A stretch of 16,847 nucleotides of DNA from an uncultured Collinsella sp. (GTDB lineage Bacteria > Actinomycetota > Coriobacteriia > Coriobacteriales > Coriobacteriaceae). The notes under the pieces are model-generated. The model was not told where the DNA came from. It saw nothing but the letters and a program-made list of their open reading frames with translations, and did no database searches. The DNA is taken from positions 1 through 16,847 of the forward strand of contig CATZMG010000051.1 in the NCBI GenBank assembly GCA_958421655.1, in the 5' to 3' direction. Shown here piece by piece: positions 7,076 to 13,707 of the stretch (its first letter is position 1; each line of letters starts with the position of its first letter). Position numbers and translations under genes: made by a program.

Positions 7076-7108
7076 GCGTCCGAGTCCACGCGGCCCGGGC
7101 GCTTTTTT
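7076..7108 (+). terminator. Intrinsic terminator after ldh
   Basis: A 7-bp stem (GCGTCCG, 7076-7082, with CGGGCGC, 7096-7102, one G-U pair) is followed directly by six T (7103-7108), a canonical Rho-independent terminator 35 nt beyond the ldh stop. Confidence 0.8.
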
Positions 7109-7134
7109 GGTGCAAAGTAACCTGACCCCAATGC
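7107..7134. repeat. Intergenic repeat, copy 1
   Basis: The 28-bp sequence starting TTGGTGCAAAGTAACCTGAC matches 8320-8347 at 25 of 28 positions in the same orientation. GTGCA at 7110-7114 can pair with TGCAC at 7132-7136, so each copy can form a small hairpin. The two copies flank the DUF2974 gene. Confidence 0.7.
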
Positions 7135-7155
7135 ACTATAGTCGATGGGAGGGCC

Positions 7156-8316
7156 ATGTCGGATTCGCCTAATTTTTTGACCTATGCCCAGACGGCGTTT
7201 GATCCGTTTGAGGAGCGGCCGTTCTGCGCGGTGGATAGCCTGGTCTTTGCGTGGTTGTCCTATTTGCGTTTGCCGGGTGATATGGCGGAGCTGACGAACT
7301 GGCAGGGCCTAGACGTACGCGAGCTGCTGCGTGCCGAGTGCTATCGGGACATGATTGACGACTTGTGGGACCCGGAGGGGAGCAGGGCCTTGTTGGAGGC
7401 CGTGGCAGCAAGTCCTCGCTACCGTGGCGTGCACGTTTGCGGCTATCGTGCTGTGAGCGATGTGGTGGCGACGGAGCAGTTTGCAGCCATGGCGTTCCGG
7501 TTTCCGGCGGGGTTTAGTTACCTTTCCTTCCGGGGGACCGACAGCACGATTGTGGGTTGGAAAGAGGACTTTAACATGGCGTTCCGGTGTCCTGTGCCGG
7601 CCCAGGAATCCGCGGCACGTTATGTGGACGAGGCGGCGGATGCGATTGACGGGCCGCTTTTGTGCGGAGGTCATTCCAAGGGTGGAAACCTTGCGGTGTA
7701 CGGTGCGGCAATGTGCTCCGATGTCGCCCGTGAGCGAATCGAACGGGCATATTCCCATGATGGTCCGGGTTTCGTCGAGGAGTTCCTGAACGGCGACGCC
7801 TTTGCCGATCTTTCCGGTCGAATCGACAAGACGCTACCTCGGTCGTCGATCTTTGGCATGATGTTCGAGACACAGGAGGACTATGCCATCGTTGAGAGCA
7901 CCGAGTTCAGCCTGCTGCAACACAATCCCTTTAGCTGGGTGGTTGATGGTCGCGACTTCGTGTACTGCGAGCGCCTGTCCGCCGGTGCTCGATACGTTGA
8001 TGGCTCTATTCGCGAGATGCTGCTTGCAGTGTCGCCTAGCGAGCGCGAGCGTTTTGTAGATGCGTTGTTCTCCGTGTTTGAGGCTACGGGTGCTGAGCGG
8101 TTTGCGGATATCGCTGGGAATCTGCGCGAGAGCCTGCCCGTGATGCTCCAGGCTGCGCAAGGCTTTGACAAGGATACGCGACGCTTTGTCTCGCAGACCA
8201 TCGCGGCAATCCTAAAATGTGCGCTGCTGCCCAAACGACCCCAGATCGACATGCCCGCTGCCGGCAAGAGTTTGGCGGAACAGCTCGAGGCTTGGCAGTC
8301 CGAGCTCCTGCGCTAG
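7156..8316 (+). CDS. DUF2974 (Mbeg1-like) alpha/beta-hydrolase family protein
   Basis: 386 aa. The start is ATG 7156 with GGGAGG close upstream. The lipase-type nucleophile elbow GGHSKGGNLA puts the candidate catalytic Ser at 174; the preceding block FRGTDSTIVGWKEDFNM (125-141) and the following SHDGPGF (200-206) are characteristic of the DUF2974/Mbeg1-like family. The N-terminus (TYAQTAFDPFEERPFCAVDSLVFAWLSYL) also matches the family. There is no signal peptide or membrane segment, so it should be cytoplasmic. The fold predicts a serine esterase or lipase-like activity, but the substrate is not known to me. It stands alone: a terminator precedes it, and a near-identical 28-bp repeat lies on either side (7107-7134 and 8320-8347), which could mean the gene and its flanks moved or that the repeats are leftover intergenic elements. 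Confidence 0.88.
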   Translation: MSDSPNFLTYAQTAFDPFEERPFCAVDSLVFAWLSYLRLPGDMAELTNWQGLDVRELLRAECYRDMIDDLWDPEGSRALLEAVAASPRYRGVHVCGYRAVSDVVATEQFAAMAFRFPAGFSYLSFRGTDSTIVGWKEDFNMAFRCPVPAQESAARYVDEAADAIDGPLLCGGHSKGGNLAVYGAAMCSDVARERIERAYSHDGPGFVEEFLNGDAFADLSGRIDKTLPRSSIFGMMFETQEDYAIVESTEFSLLQHNPFSWVVDGRDFVYCERLSAGARYVDGSIREMLLAVSPSERERFVDALFSVFEATGAERFADIAGNLRESLPVMLQAAQGFDKDTRRFVSQTIAAILKCALLPKRPQIDMPAAGKSLAEQLEAWQSELLR

Positions 8317-8319
8317 CCA

Positions 8320-8347
8320 TTGGTGCAAAGCAACCTGTCCCCGATGC
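8320..8347. repeat. Intergenic repeat, copy 2
   Basis: Begins TTGGTGCAAAGCAACCTGTC, 4 bp after the stop of the DUF2974 gene; 25 of 28 positions match 7107-7134. The copy runs into a hairpin in which CCTGTCCC (8334-8341) pairs with GGGGCAGG (8367-8374). The loop contains a direct repeat CGATGCGCC (8342-8350 and 8357-8365), period 15. Confidence 0.7.
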
Positions 8348-8383
8348 GCCGATCTTCGATGCGCCTGGGGCAGGCTCGACCGC

Positions 8384-8389
8384 TATACT
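8384..8389 (+). promoter_or_regulatory. Candidate -10 element of the NdpA-family gene
   Basis: TATACT, five of six consensus bases, 38 nt before the chosen start at 8428. No matching -35 at 16-18 bp; the hairpin at 8334-8374 ends just upstream. Confidence 0.4.
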
Positions 8390-8427
8390 GGTTCGTGCCG
8401 AAATCGATCTAGAACGGAATGCCGTAT

Positions 8428-9432
8428 ATGAAAATCAATCACGCGATTCTGCATATCCTGGACTTTGACTCTGCCGTCAACGTCATGAGCCAGCGCGAGC
8501 TCGATATCGAGAGTCGTACCGTGCGCAACTTCGTGACCACGCATCTGCGCCGCGCACGCACCTCGGCCGACAACAAACGCGCCACGTTTGCCGAGAACTC
8601 TGCGTTTGGTGGCGAGCTCAAGGGCTATTTCTTTGGCGAGCGCGAGTTCGTGGACCTGTCGCAGCAGATTGCGGAGTTTATCTCCTCCGAGCTCACCAAA
8701 GCCGAGAAAGCCGAGTCCACCGACGTGCTCGTGGCCGATTTTGACGACGACGAGGATGCCCGCTGGTTTGCCGTGATGCTGCTGGGCTCCAAGCAGGCTT
8801 TTATGCACGAAGTGGGCCGCGAGGAGGGGGAGGTGCGCAACGACATCGCGCGCCACTACGCCATCCTGCCGAACCCCTCGCAAAAGGTGCCGAGCTATGC
8901 CATCGTGCGCGCGAGTACCATGGAGATCGGCTACGTGGACAAGAAGCGCAAGATTGCCGGCGAGGACCGTATGCTTATCCCTGATGGCTTGCTGCAGTGC
9001 GACACGGGCGTATCGGGCAAGGAGGTCATCGACACCGTGACGCGTGTGGTCGAGGAAGTCGCCGAGGAGCACGGTGCCAACACGGCCGTAGCGCTCGCCA
9101 AGGTTAAGGCTGCGGTTGCCGAGAAGGTTGAGGATGACGAGGAGCTGCCGCCTTGGGATATCGTCGACGAGGTCTTTGAGGACGAACCGGTTATCAAGGA
9201 GAGCGTGCGCGCGGCACTGACCGAGGAGAAGGTGCCTGAGCGTGTGCCCGTGGAGCGCAAGCAGGTCGAACGCGCGGCGGTGCGCAATCACAAAATCCGT
9301 ACCGACACGGGTATCGAAATCAGCTTCCCGGCCGAGATGGGTTCGAACTCCGAATACATCGAGTTCGTCAACGAGCCCAACGGCCTCATCTCCATCGAGC
9401 TCAAGAATATCGGTAGCATCGAGAATCGATAA
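8428..9432 (+). CDS. 37-kDa nucleoid-associated protein, NdpA/YejK family
   Basis: 334 aa, as expected for this family (about 335 in E. coli YejK). The start is ATG 8428 (MKINHAILHILDFD), where family members begin; the ATG at 8419 adds three residues and has a poorer ribosome binding site. Recognisable are the opening KINHAILHILDF, the ELTKAEKAESTDVLVADFDD...FAVMLLGSKQAF segment around 90-125, HYAILPNPSQKVPSYAIV, a highly charged middle, and a C-terminal immunoglobulin-like strand region (GIEISFPAEM...YIEFVNEPNGLISIELKNI). It is soluble and cytoplasmic. E. coli YejK is nucleoid-associated and has been linked to topoisomerase IV; the exact role in this organism is unknown. It stands alone, with its own -10 candidate and a strong terminator. 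Confidence 0.85.
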   Translation: MKINHAILHILDFDSAVNVMSQRELDIESRTVRNFVTTHLRRARTSADNKRATFAENSAFGGELKGYFFGEREFVDLSQQIAEFISSELTKAEKAESTDVLVADFDDDEDARWFAVMLLGSKQAFMHEVGREEGEVRNDIARHYAILPNPSQKVPSYAIVRASTMEIGYVDKKRKIAGEDRMLIPDGLLQCDTGVSGKEVIDTVTRVVEEVAEEHGANTAVALAKVKAAVAEKVEDDEELPPWDIVDEVFEDEPVIKESVRAALTEEKVPERVPVERKQVERAAVRNHKIRTDTGIEISFPAEMGSNSEYIEFVNEPNGLISIELKNIGSIENR

Positions 9433-9458
9433 ACTGCGCTTGGACGCTGCAGAAGAAC

Positions 9459-9493
9459 AAAGGTCGAAACCCTTCGGGACTTCGGCCTTTTTT
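9459..9493 (+). terminator. Intrinsic terminator after the NdpA-family gene
   Basis: The stem AAAGGTCGAA (9459-9468) pairs with TTCGGCCTTT (9481-9490) with one G-U pair, an inner CCC/GGG pairing, and a run of T to 9493. Confidence 0.85.
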
Positions 9494-9536
9494 GCTTGGG
9501 GCTGAATTGCCTTGCAGGTTGAGCATACGCCAGCGA

Positions 9537-9634
9537 AAACGCCCCTAGGCGAGCAAGGTGACGTGAAAGATGAGGGCATTGACCTTATGGTCATGCCCGA
9601 CGATTGAACGTCAGATTGCCGCCTAGGGGCGTTT
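9537..9634. repeat. 98-nt imperfect palindrome between convergent genes
   Basis: Perfect 15-bp outer arms (AAACGCCCCTAGGCG, 9537-9551; CGCCTAGGGGCGTTT, 9620-9634) enclose further matched blocks in register: GCAA/TTGC (9553-9556, 9616-9619), TGACGT/ACGTCA (9559-9564, 9608-9613), GGGCAT/ATGCCC (9574-9579, 9593-9598) and GACC/GGTC (9581-9584, 9589-9592), around a TTAT loop. Either strand would fold into one long bulged hairpin. It lies between the ends of convergent genes, so it may be a two-way terminator, a REP/MITE-like element or a small structured RNA. No reading frame of note is inside. Confidence 0.75.
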
Positions 9635-9647
9635 GCAGCGTCGGGTC

Positions 9648-9675
9648 GTTACGGCGTTTGGTAAAACGTCGTAAC
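9648..9675 (-). terminator. Hairpin directly after dapH
   Basis: A 12-bp stem (GTTACGGCGTTT, 9648-9659, with AAACGTCGTAAC, 9664-9675, one G-U pair) with a GGTA loop, starting 2 nt beyond the dapH stop codon. No run of U follows, so it may protect the mRNA end, or work together with the long palindrome, rather than act alone as a terminator. Confidence 0.5.
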
Positions 9676-9677
9676 TA

Positions 9678-10397
9678 TTAAAGCTGGCGCAGGCCCTCTT
9701 CGAGACCGGTCTTGCTGTCAGTCTTCTCGTCGCGCATCTTGATAACGCGGGCGGGGACACCGGCCACGACGGCGCCGGCGGGGACGTCCTCGACGCACAC
9801 GGCACCGGCAGCCACGACGGCACCCTTGCCCACGCGCACGCCCTCCAGGACCACGGCGTTGGCGCCAATCATGACATCATCCTCGATGATGACGGGCGTG
9901 GCGCTCGCGGGCTCAACGACGCCTGCCAGTACGGTGCCGGCGCCGATGTGGCAGTTCTTGCCCACGGTTGCGCGGCCGCCCAGGACGGCGCCCATATCAA
10001 TCATAGAGCCCTCGCCGATAACGGAGCCGATGTTGATGATGGCGCCCATCATGATGACGGCGCGGTCGCCGATCTCGACGCGGTCGCGGATGATCGCGCC
10101 CGGCTCAATGCGGGCGTTGATGCCTTTAAGGTCGAGCATGGGGACGGCGGAGTTGCGGCAGTCATTCTCGACGTCGTAGTAATCGATGGAATCGGCATTG
10201 GCGTCCAGGATGGCCTTGAGTTCCTCCCAGTCGCCAAAGACGGTCTTGCCGCGACGACCACCGTAGACGTGCGCATCGCCCCACTGGACCTTCATGCCGG
10301 GCTTTTCGCGCACGTACAGCTTGACGGGCGTCTTTTTGGGCGCGGTGGCGATGTAGTTGATAATCTCCTGTGCATCCATCTCGGCTGCGTTGCTCAT
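9678..10397 (-). CDS. dapH: 2,3,4,5-tetrahydropyridine-2,6-dicarboxylate N-acetyltransferase
   Basis: 239 aa; the B. subtilis enzyme is 236 aa. It transfers acetyl from acetyl-CoA to tetrahydrodipicolinate, opening the acetylase branch to meso-diaminopimelate and lysine. The match is very close along the whole chain: ENDCRNSAVPMLDLK, INARIEPGAIIRDRVEIGD, GSVIGEGSMIDMGAVLGGRATVGKNCHIGAG and the C-terminal GLRQL. Residues about 95-215 form the hexapeptide-repeat left-handed beta helix of trimeric acyltransferases. The start ATG at 10397 has AAAGGAG upstream. It is the last gene of the minus-strand lysine operon, 39 nt after dapB. The sequence clearly fits the acetyl (DapH) rather than the succinyl (DapD) type. 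Confidence 0.95.
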   Translation of the reverse strand: MSNAAEMDAQEIINYIATAPKKTPVKLYVREKPGMKVQWGDAHVYGGRRGKTVFGDWEELKAILDANADSIDYYDVENDCRNSAVPMLDLKGINARIEPGAIIRDRVEIGDRAVIMMGAIINIGSVIGEGSMIDMGAVLGGRATVGKNCHIGAGTVLAGVVEPASATPVIIEDDVMIGANAVVLEGVRVGKGAVVAAGAVCVEDVPAGAVVAGVPARVIKMRDEKTDSKTGLEEGLRQL

Positions 10398-10436
10398 TTG
10401 CTATCTCTCCTTTGGGTGGATTCGGTTGATACCTGG

Positions 10437-11177
10437 TTAGGCAAACATGACCTGGTCGAACGTATAGAAGCCGGGTTCGCGGGTGACGAGCTTCTGCGCG
10501 GCCGCCAAGGCGCCGTTGACAAAGATCTGACGGCTCGTGGCGCGGTGGGTGAGCGTGACCTCCTCGTCCTGGCCAAAGAAACTCACCTCGTGCACGCCGG
10601 CGACGGTGCCGCCGCGCAGCGAGTGCATACCGATCTCCTTGGGGTCACGCGCGCCGCACATGCCCTCGCGGCCATAGACGGGGTGGTAGCCTGCCTCGGG
10701 CTCAGCTTCGACGATGGCGTCGAGCAGTAGCTTGGCCGTGCCGCTCGGGGCGTCAACCTTTTGGTTGTGGTGCGTCTCGACGATCTCGCAGTCAAAGCTG
10801 GGCAGCTCGCGTGTGGCCTGTGCTACCAGATGACGCAGGGCTGCGATACCGATGGAGTAATTGCCGGAGTGCATGACGCGGGCGTTCTGACCCAGCTCGC
10901 GCAGGCGGTCCATCTGATCGGGTGTGTAGCCCGTGGTGCCCGAGACCAACGCGGCACCCGTGCGCTCGACATAGGCGACGACGGCATCGAAGGTAACGAC
11001 GTTCGAGAAGTCGATGATTACATCGGCGGCCGGTGCGTTCTCGAGCTTGCTCAAATCGAAGCCAATCTGGGCGACGATATCAAAAACGTGCTGACCGGCG
11101 GCGTCGACAACGCCCTCGGCGGTGGTGCGGATGAGCGAGCCCATGCGGCCCGTTCCCATAATGACGGTCTTAATCAA
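10437..11177 (-). CDS. dapB: 4-hydroxy-tetrahydrodipicolinate reductase
   Basis: 246 aa, usual length. It reduces the DapA product with NAD(P)H to tetrahydrodipicolinate, the substrate of DapH. Seen: nucleotide-binding GTGRMG (8-13), SGTTG (79-83), and the catalytic block ETHHNQKVDAPSGTA (134-148) with His136, His137 and Lys140. The start codon is a TTG at 11177, read as initiator Met before IKTVIMGTG; it overlaps the TAA that ends the LysA-DapA frame (TTGATTAA, 8-nt overlap). A GGGAG about 10 nt upstream lies inside the dapA coding end. This indicates translational coupling to the fused upstream gene. Starting at the next ATG would delete the first beta strand of the Rossmann fold, so TTG is preferred. 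Confidence 0.93.
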   Translation of the reverse strand: MIKTVIMGTGRMGSLIRTTAEGVVDAAGQHVFDIVAQIGFDLSKLENAPAADVIIDFSNVVTFDAVVAYVERTGAALVSGTTGYTPDQMDRLRELGQNARVMHSGNYSIGIAALRHLVAQATRELPSFDCEIVETHHNQKVDAPSGTAKLLLDAIVEAEPEAGYHPVYGREGMCGARDPKEIGMHSLRGGTVAGVHEVSFFGQDEEVTLTHRATSRQIFVNGALAAAQKLVTREPGFYTFDQVMFA

Positions 11178-12060
11178 GCAGACCAGCTCCCTTCAGAGCA
11201 TCGGTAAGTGCAGCGCGCGTGTCGTTGGCCATGGGGCATAGCGGCATGCGGTAGTTTGCCTCGATCATACCCATCTGAGCGAGCGCTTCCTTAACGGGGA
11301 TGGGGTTGACCTCACTAAAGAGGGCGTTGATGAGCGGCTGACCGGTAATCTGGATATCGCGGGCACGTGCCACGTCGCCGTCCAGATAAGCGCGGCACAT
11401 GTCGTGCACGAGCTGCGGCTGTACGTCGGCCCACACGCTGATGGTGCCCGAGGCGCCCAGGCTCATGAGCGGCACGGTGAGCGCGTCCTCGCCCGAGTAC
11501 ATGCGGAAGTCGTCGGACAGCAGGTGCGCGATCTTGGCGGCAAAGGCGACGTTGCCCGAGGCCTCCTTGATGCCCATGATGTTGGGATGTGCTTCCAGGC
11601 GCTCTACGTTGCGCTCGCTGATGCCGCAGCCGCAGCGGCCGGGGATGTTGTACAGGATGCAGGGGATGTCCACGGCGTCGGCGACGGTCTTAAAGTGCTG
11701 ATAGATACCCTCATCATTGGACTTGTTGTAGTAGGGGGTAATGAGCAGCAGGCCATCGGCGCCCAAGCCCTGGTAGGTGAGCGACTTGGTGAGCATGGTT
11801 TGCGTGGAGTTGGAGCCCGAGCCGGCGATGACGGGGACGCGTCCTGCAACCTGCTTGACCACGGCGGCGACAACGGAGTTGTCCTCGTCATCGGTCATCG
11901 TGGCGCTCTCGCCGGTGGTGCCCAGGGTGAGGATGGCGTCGGTGCCGTTTTGCAGGTGGAAATCGATAAGGCGCTCGAGTGCGTCAAAGTCGACGCTGCC
12001 GTCCTTTTTAAACGGCGTGACGAGGGCGACGATTGAGCCCTCGAGATTGCGGATGTCCAT
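11170..12060 (-). CDS. dapA: Possible free DapA from an internal start
   Basis: 296 aa beginning MDIRNLEGSIVALVTPF, exactly the usual start and length of stand-alone 4-hydroxy-tetrahydrodipicolinate synthase. The ATG (complement of 12058-12060) has AAGGAG with an ideal 6-nt spacer, placed inside the linker codons (Ala-Lys-Glu-Lys-Asn). The catalytic residues in this numbering are Thr48, Thr49, Tyr137 and Lys165. It shares its frame with the upstream lysA, so it is an alternative product of the same gene, not a separate locus. DapA works as a tetramer, so free DapA could co-assemble with the fused chain. This is inference from the ribosome binding site. Confidence 0.6.
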   Translation of the reverse strand: MDIRNLEGSIVALVTPFKKDGSVDFDALERLIDFHLQNGTDAILTLGTTGESATMTDDEDNSVVAAVVKQVAGRVPVIAGSGSNSTQTMLTKSLTYQGLGADGLLLITPYYNKSNDEGIYQHFKTVADAVDIPCILYNIPGRCGCGISERNVERLEAHPNIMGIKEASGNVAFAAKIAHLLSDDFRMYSGEDALTVPLMSLGASGTISVWADVQPQLVHDMCRAYLDGDVARARDIQITGQPLINALFSEVNPIPVKEALAQMGMIEANYRMPLCPMANDTRAALTDALKGAGLLD

Positions 12061-13479
12061 GTTCTTCTCCTTCGCGTCCGCGATCTGGATGCGTTTGTTC
12101 CATTGAGCGGCGACGGCCAGGCGCTCGTCTTGGGCGCGACGGCGGGCACTTTCGGCGCGCGACTTGGCCAGCAGCTCTCGGCCGCTCGGCAGCACGTCGA
12201 GCGTGGCAAAGTAATCGCCCGGGCGCTCGGCACGGCGGATGAGGTCGGCCGAGCCATCGGGGCGCAGCAGGACCTCGGCGGAGCGCAGGCGTCCGTTGTA
12301 GTTGTAGCCCATGGAGTAGCCATGCGCGCCGGTATCGTGGATTACAAGCAGGTCGCCCATGTCGATATGCGGCAGCTCGCGATCGATGGCGAACTTGTCG
12401 TTGTTCTCGCACAAGTTGCCCGTGATGTCATACGTGTTCGTGACCGGTGCTGCGGTCTTGTCAGGGCCGCCCGGCTGACCCATTACCGTAATGTGGTGGT
12501 AGGCGCCATACATGGCAGGGCGGATCAGATCGACGGCGCTTGCGTCGACACCGATATAGTCCTTGTAGATCTGCTTTTCGTGGATGGCCTTGGTGACCAG
12601 GCATCCGTAGGGGCCCATCATAAAGCGACCCATCTCGGTGCAGATCGCCACATCGCTCATGCCGGCGGGGACCAGAATCTCGTCGTAGGCTGCGTGTACG
12701 CCCTCGCCGATGGCGTGAATGTCGTTAGCCTGCTGCTCGGGCAGGTAGGGGATACCCACACCGCCGGACAGATTGATAAAGGCGACATGTGCGCCGGTCT
12801 CGCACTCCAGGCGCACGGCAAGTTTAAAGAGGATGCGTGCGAGCTTGGGATAGTAGTCGTTAGTGACGGTGTTACTGGCAAGGAAGGCATGGATGCCAAA
12901 ATTCTCGGCGCCCTTGGCCTTGAGCATGCGGAAAGCCTCAAAGAGCTGCTCGGTGGTCATGCCGTACTTGGAGTCGCCGGGGTTGTCCATAATGCCGTTA
13001 GAGAGCTGGAACAGGCCGCCCGGGTTAAAACGGCAGCTTACCGTCTTGGGAATGGGGCCCGCGACGCGCTCAAAGAACTCGATATGGCTGATGTCGTCAA
13101 AGTTGACGATGGCGCCCAGTTTATCTGCAAGGGCAAAATCCGCCGCCGGCGTGTCGTTGGACGAGAACATGATGTCGTGGCCGGTGATGCCCAGTGAGCG
13201 GGCAATCATGAGCTCGGTATAACTCGAGCAATCGCAGCCGCAGCCGTATTCGTTGAGAATGGAGATGAGCGCCGGGTTGGGATTGGCCTTGACGGCAAAG
13301 TATTCCTTAAAGCCCGGGTTCCATGCAAAGGCGTCGCGCACTTCTTGCATGTTGCGGCGGATGCCCGCCTCGTCGTATAGATGAAACGGCGTGGGAAACT
13401 GCTCGACGATATGCTCGAGCGTTTTCTTGTCCACAAACGGCTGCTTGGCCGCATACGCTTCGTTGGGGGTCAATGCCAT
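11170..13479 (-). CDS. Fused diaminopimelate decarboxylase / 4-hydroxy-tetrahydrodipicolinate synthase
   Basis: 769 aa in one uninterrupted frame. Residues 1 to about 430 are LysA (meso-diaminopimelate to lysine plus CO2): PLP Lys64 in EYFAVKANPN, SGGVGIPY, CTEMGRFMMGPYG, the CENNDKFA motif, and GAHGYSMGYNYNGRLRSAEVLL. About 45 further residues, Arg/Ala/Lys-rich and probably helical, form a linker not found on ordinary LysA. Residues 474-769 are complete DapA (pyruvate plus aspartate semialdehyde condensation): GTTGES, TPYYNK, Tyr610 in ILYNIPGR, and Schiff-base Lys638 in GIKEASG. The start ATG at 13479 has GAGG 10 nt upstream, and a lysine riboswitch precedes it. An internal AAGGAG-N6-ATG at the DapA boundary could also give free DapA. 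The frame overlaps dapB. Both enzyme assignments are secure; whether the cell makes mainly the fusion or two proteins is open. Confidence 0.9.
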   Translation of the reverse strand: MALTPNEAYAAKQPFVDKKTLEHIVEQFPTPFHLYDEAGIRRNMQEVRDAFAWNPGFKEYFAVKANPNPALISILNEYGCGCDCSSYTELMIARSLGITGHDIMFSSNDTPAADFALADKLGAIVNFDDISHIEFFERVAGPIPKTVSCRFNPGGLFQLSNGIMDNPGDSKYGMTTEQLFEAFRMLKAKGAENFGIHAFLASNTVTNDYYPKLARILFKLAVRLECETGAHVAFINLSGGVGIPYLPEQQANDIHAIGEGVHAAYDEILVPAGMSDVAICTEMGRFMMGPYGCLVTKAIHEKQIYKDYIGVDASAVDLIRPAMYGAYHHITVMGQPGGPDKTAAPVTNTYDITGNLCENNDKFAIDRELPHIDMGDLLVIHDTGAHGYSMGYNYNGRLRSAEVLLRPDGSADLIRRAERPGDYFATLDVLPSGRELLAKSRAESARRRAQDERLAVAAQWNKRIQIADAKEKNMDIRNLEGSIVALVTPFKKDGSVDFDALERLIDFHLQNGTDAILTLGTTGESATMTDDEDNSVVAAVVKQVAGRVPVIAGSGSNSTQTMLTKSLTYQGLGADGLLLITPYYNKSNDEGIYQHFKTVADAVDIPCILYNIPGRCGCGISERNVERLEAHPNIMGIKEASGNVAFAAKIAHLLSDDFRMYSGEDALTVPLMSLGASGTISVWADVQPQLVHDMCRAYLDGDVARARDIQITGQPLINALFSEVNPIPVKEALAQMGMIEANYRMPLCPMANDTRAALTDALKGAGLLD
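12058..12072 (-). promoter_or_regulatory. Internal ribosome binding site at the LysA-DapA junction
   Basis: On the minus strand AAGGAG (complement of 12067-12072), 6 nt, then ATG. It is one of the best Shine-Dalgarno matches in the window, better than that of lysA itself, and lies where a separate dapA would start. Confidence 0.7.
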
Positions 13480-13489
13480 GTCCCGTAAA

Positions 13490-13504
13490 CCTCGCTATCC
13501 AGAC
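13490..13504 (-). promoter_or_regulatory. Riboswitch expression platform near the lysA ribosome binding site
   Basis: The minus-strand segment GTCTGGATAGCGAGG ends in the GAGG used by lysA. Its first 12 nt can pair without a gap with GCGCTATCCGGAC (complement of 13546-13558), the 3' strand closing the lysine aptamer, with one G-U pair. There is no run of U before the start codon, so control of translation is more likely than termination. Confidence 0.55.
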
Positions 13505-13550
13505 GGCGCCATCGGCGCATCGAATCCGCATAGCGTGGACCCAATGTCCG

Positions 13551-13707
13551 GATAGCGCTCCCGCATTGCTGCAGACAGTCCTGCGGGTGTTTCCCGCAGG
13601 CCCACCAGGCTGTTCGTGCCCGAAAAACCCAGTTCGGCGGGTTTCGCCTCCCCACGGGGTCAAAGCCTGCCGGCTCGCCCGCGGTTCTTCGTGCCCGCGC
13701 CTCTATC
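13551..13707 (-). ncRNA. Lysine riboswitch (L-box) upstream of lysA-dapA
   Basis: Read on the minus strand, this about 157-nt leader shows the L-box landmarks in order: GATAGAGGCGCG at the 5' side (complement of 13696-13707), a central GGGGAGGCG...CGCCGAACTGGG block, ACTGTCTGC, and GGGAGCGCTATC at the 3' side. GATAG and CTATC close the P1 helix. L-box RNAs bind lysine and lower expression of lysine synthesis or import genes, and the first gene here is lysA-dapA. I recognised it by motif; the inner helices P2-P5 were not all drawn. Confidence 0.85.

Noticed and set aside
8419..8427. Upstream ATG for the NdpA-family gene
   Set aside because: It adds only Met-Pro-Tyr before the conserved MKINHAILHIL start and has no good ribosome binding site.
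2832..9594. Long open frames on the minus strand opposite nadE, the aminotransferase, ldh and the NdpA-family gene (up to about 420 codons)
   Set aside because: They are shadows caused by high GC at third positions: they show no recognisable motifs and low-complexity composition, while the plus-strand frames carry clear enzyme families.
12103..13197. 364-codon open frame on the plus strand opposite lysA
   Set aside because: It is antisense to a secure LysA domain and shows no protein family features.
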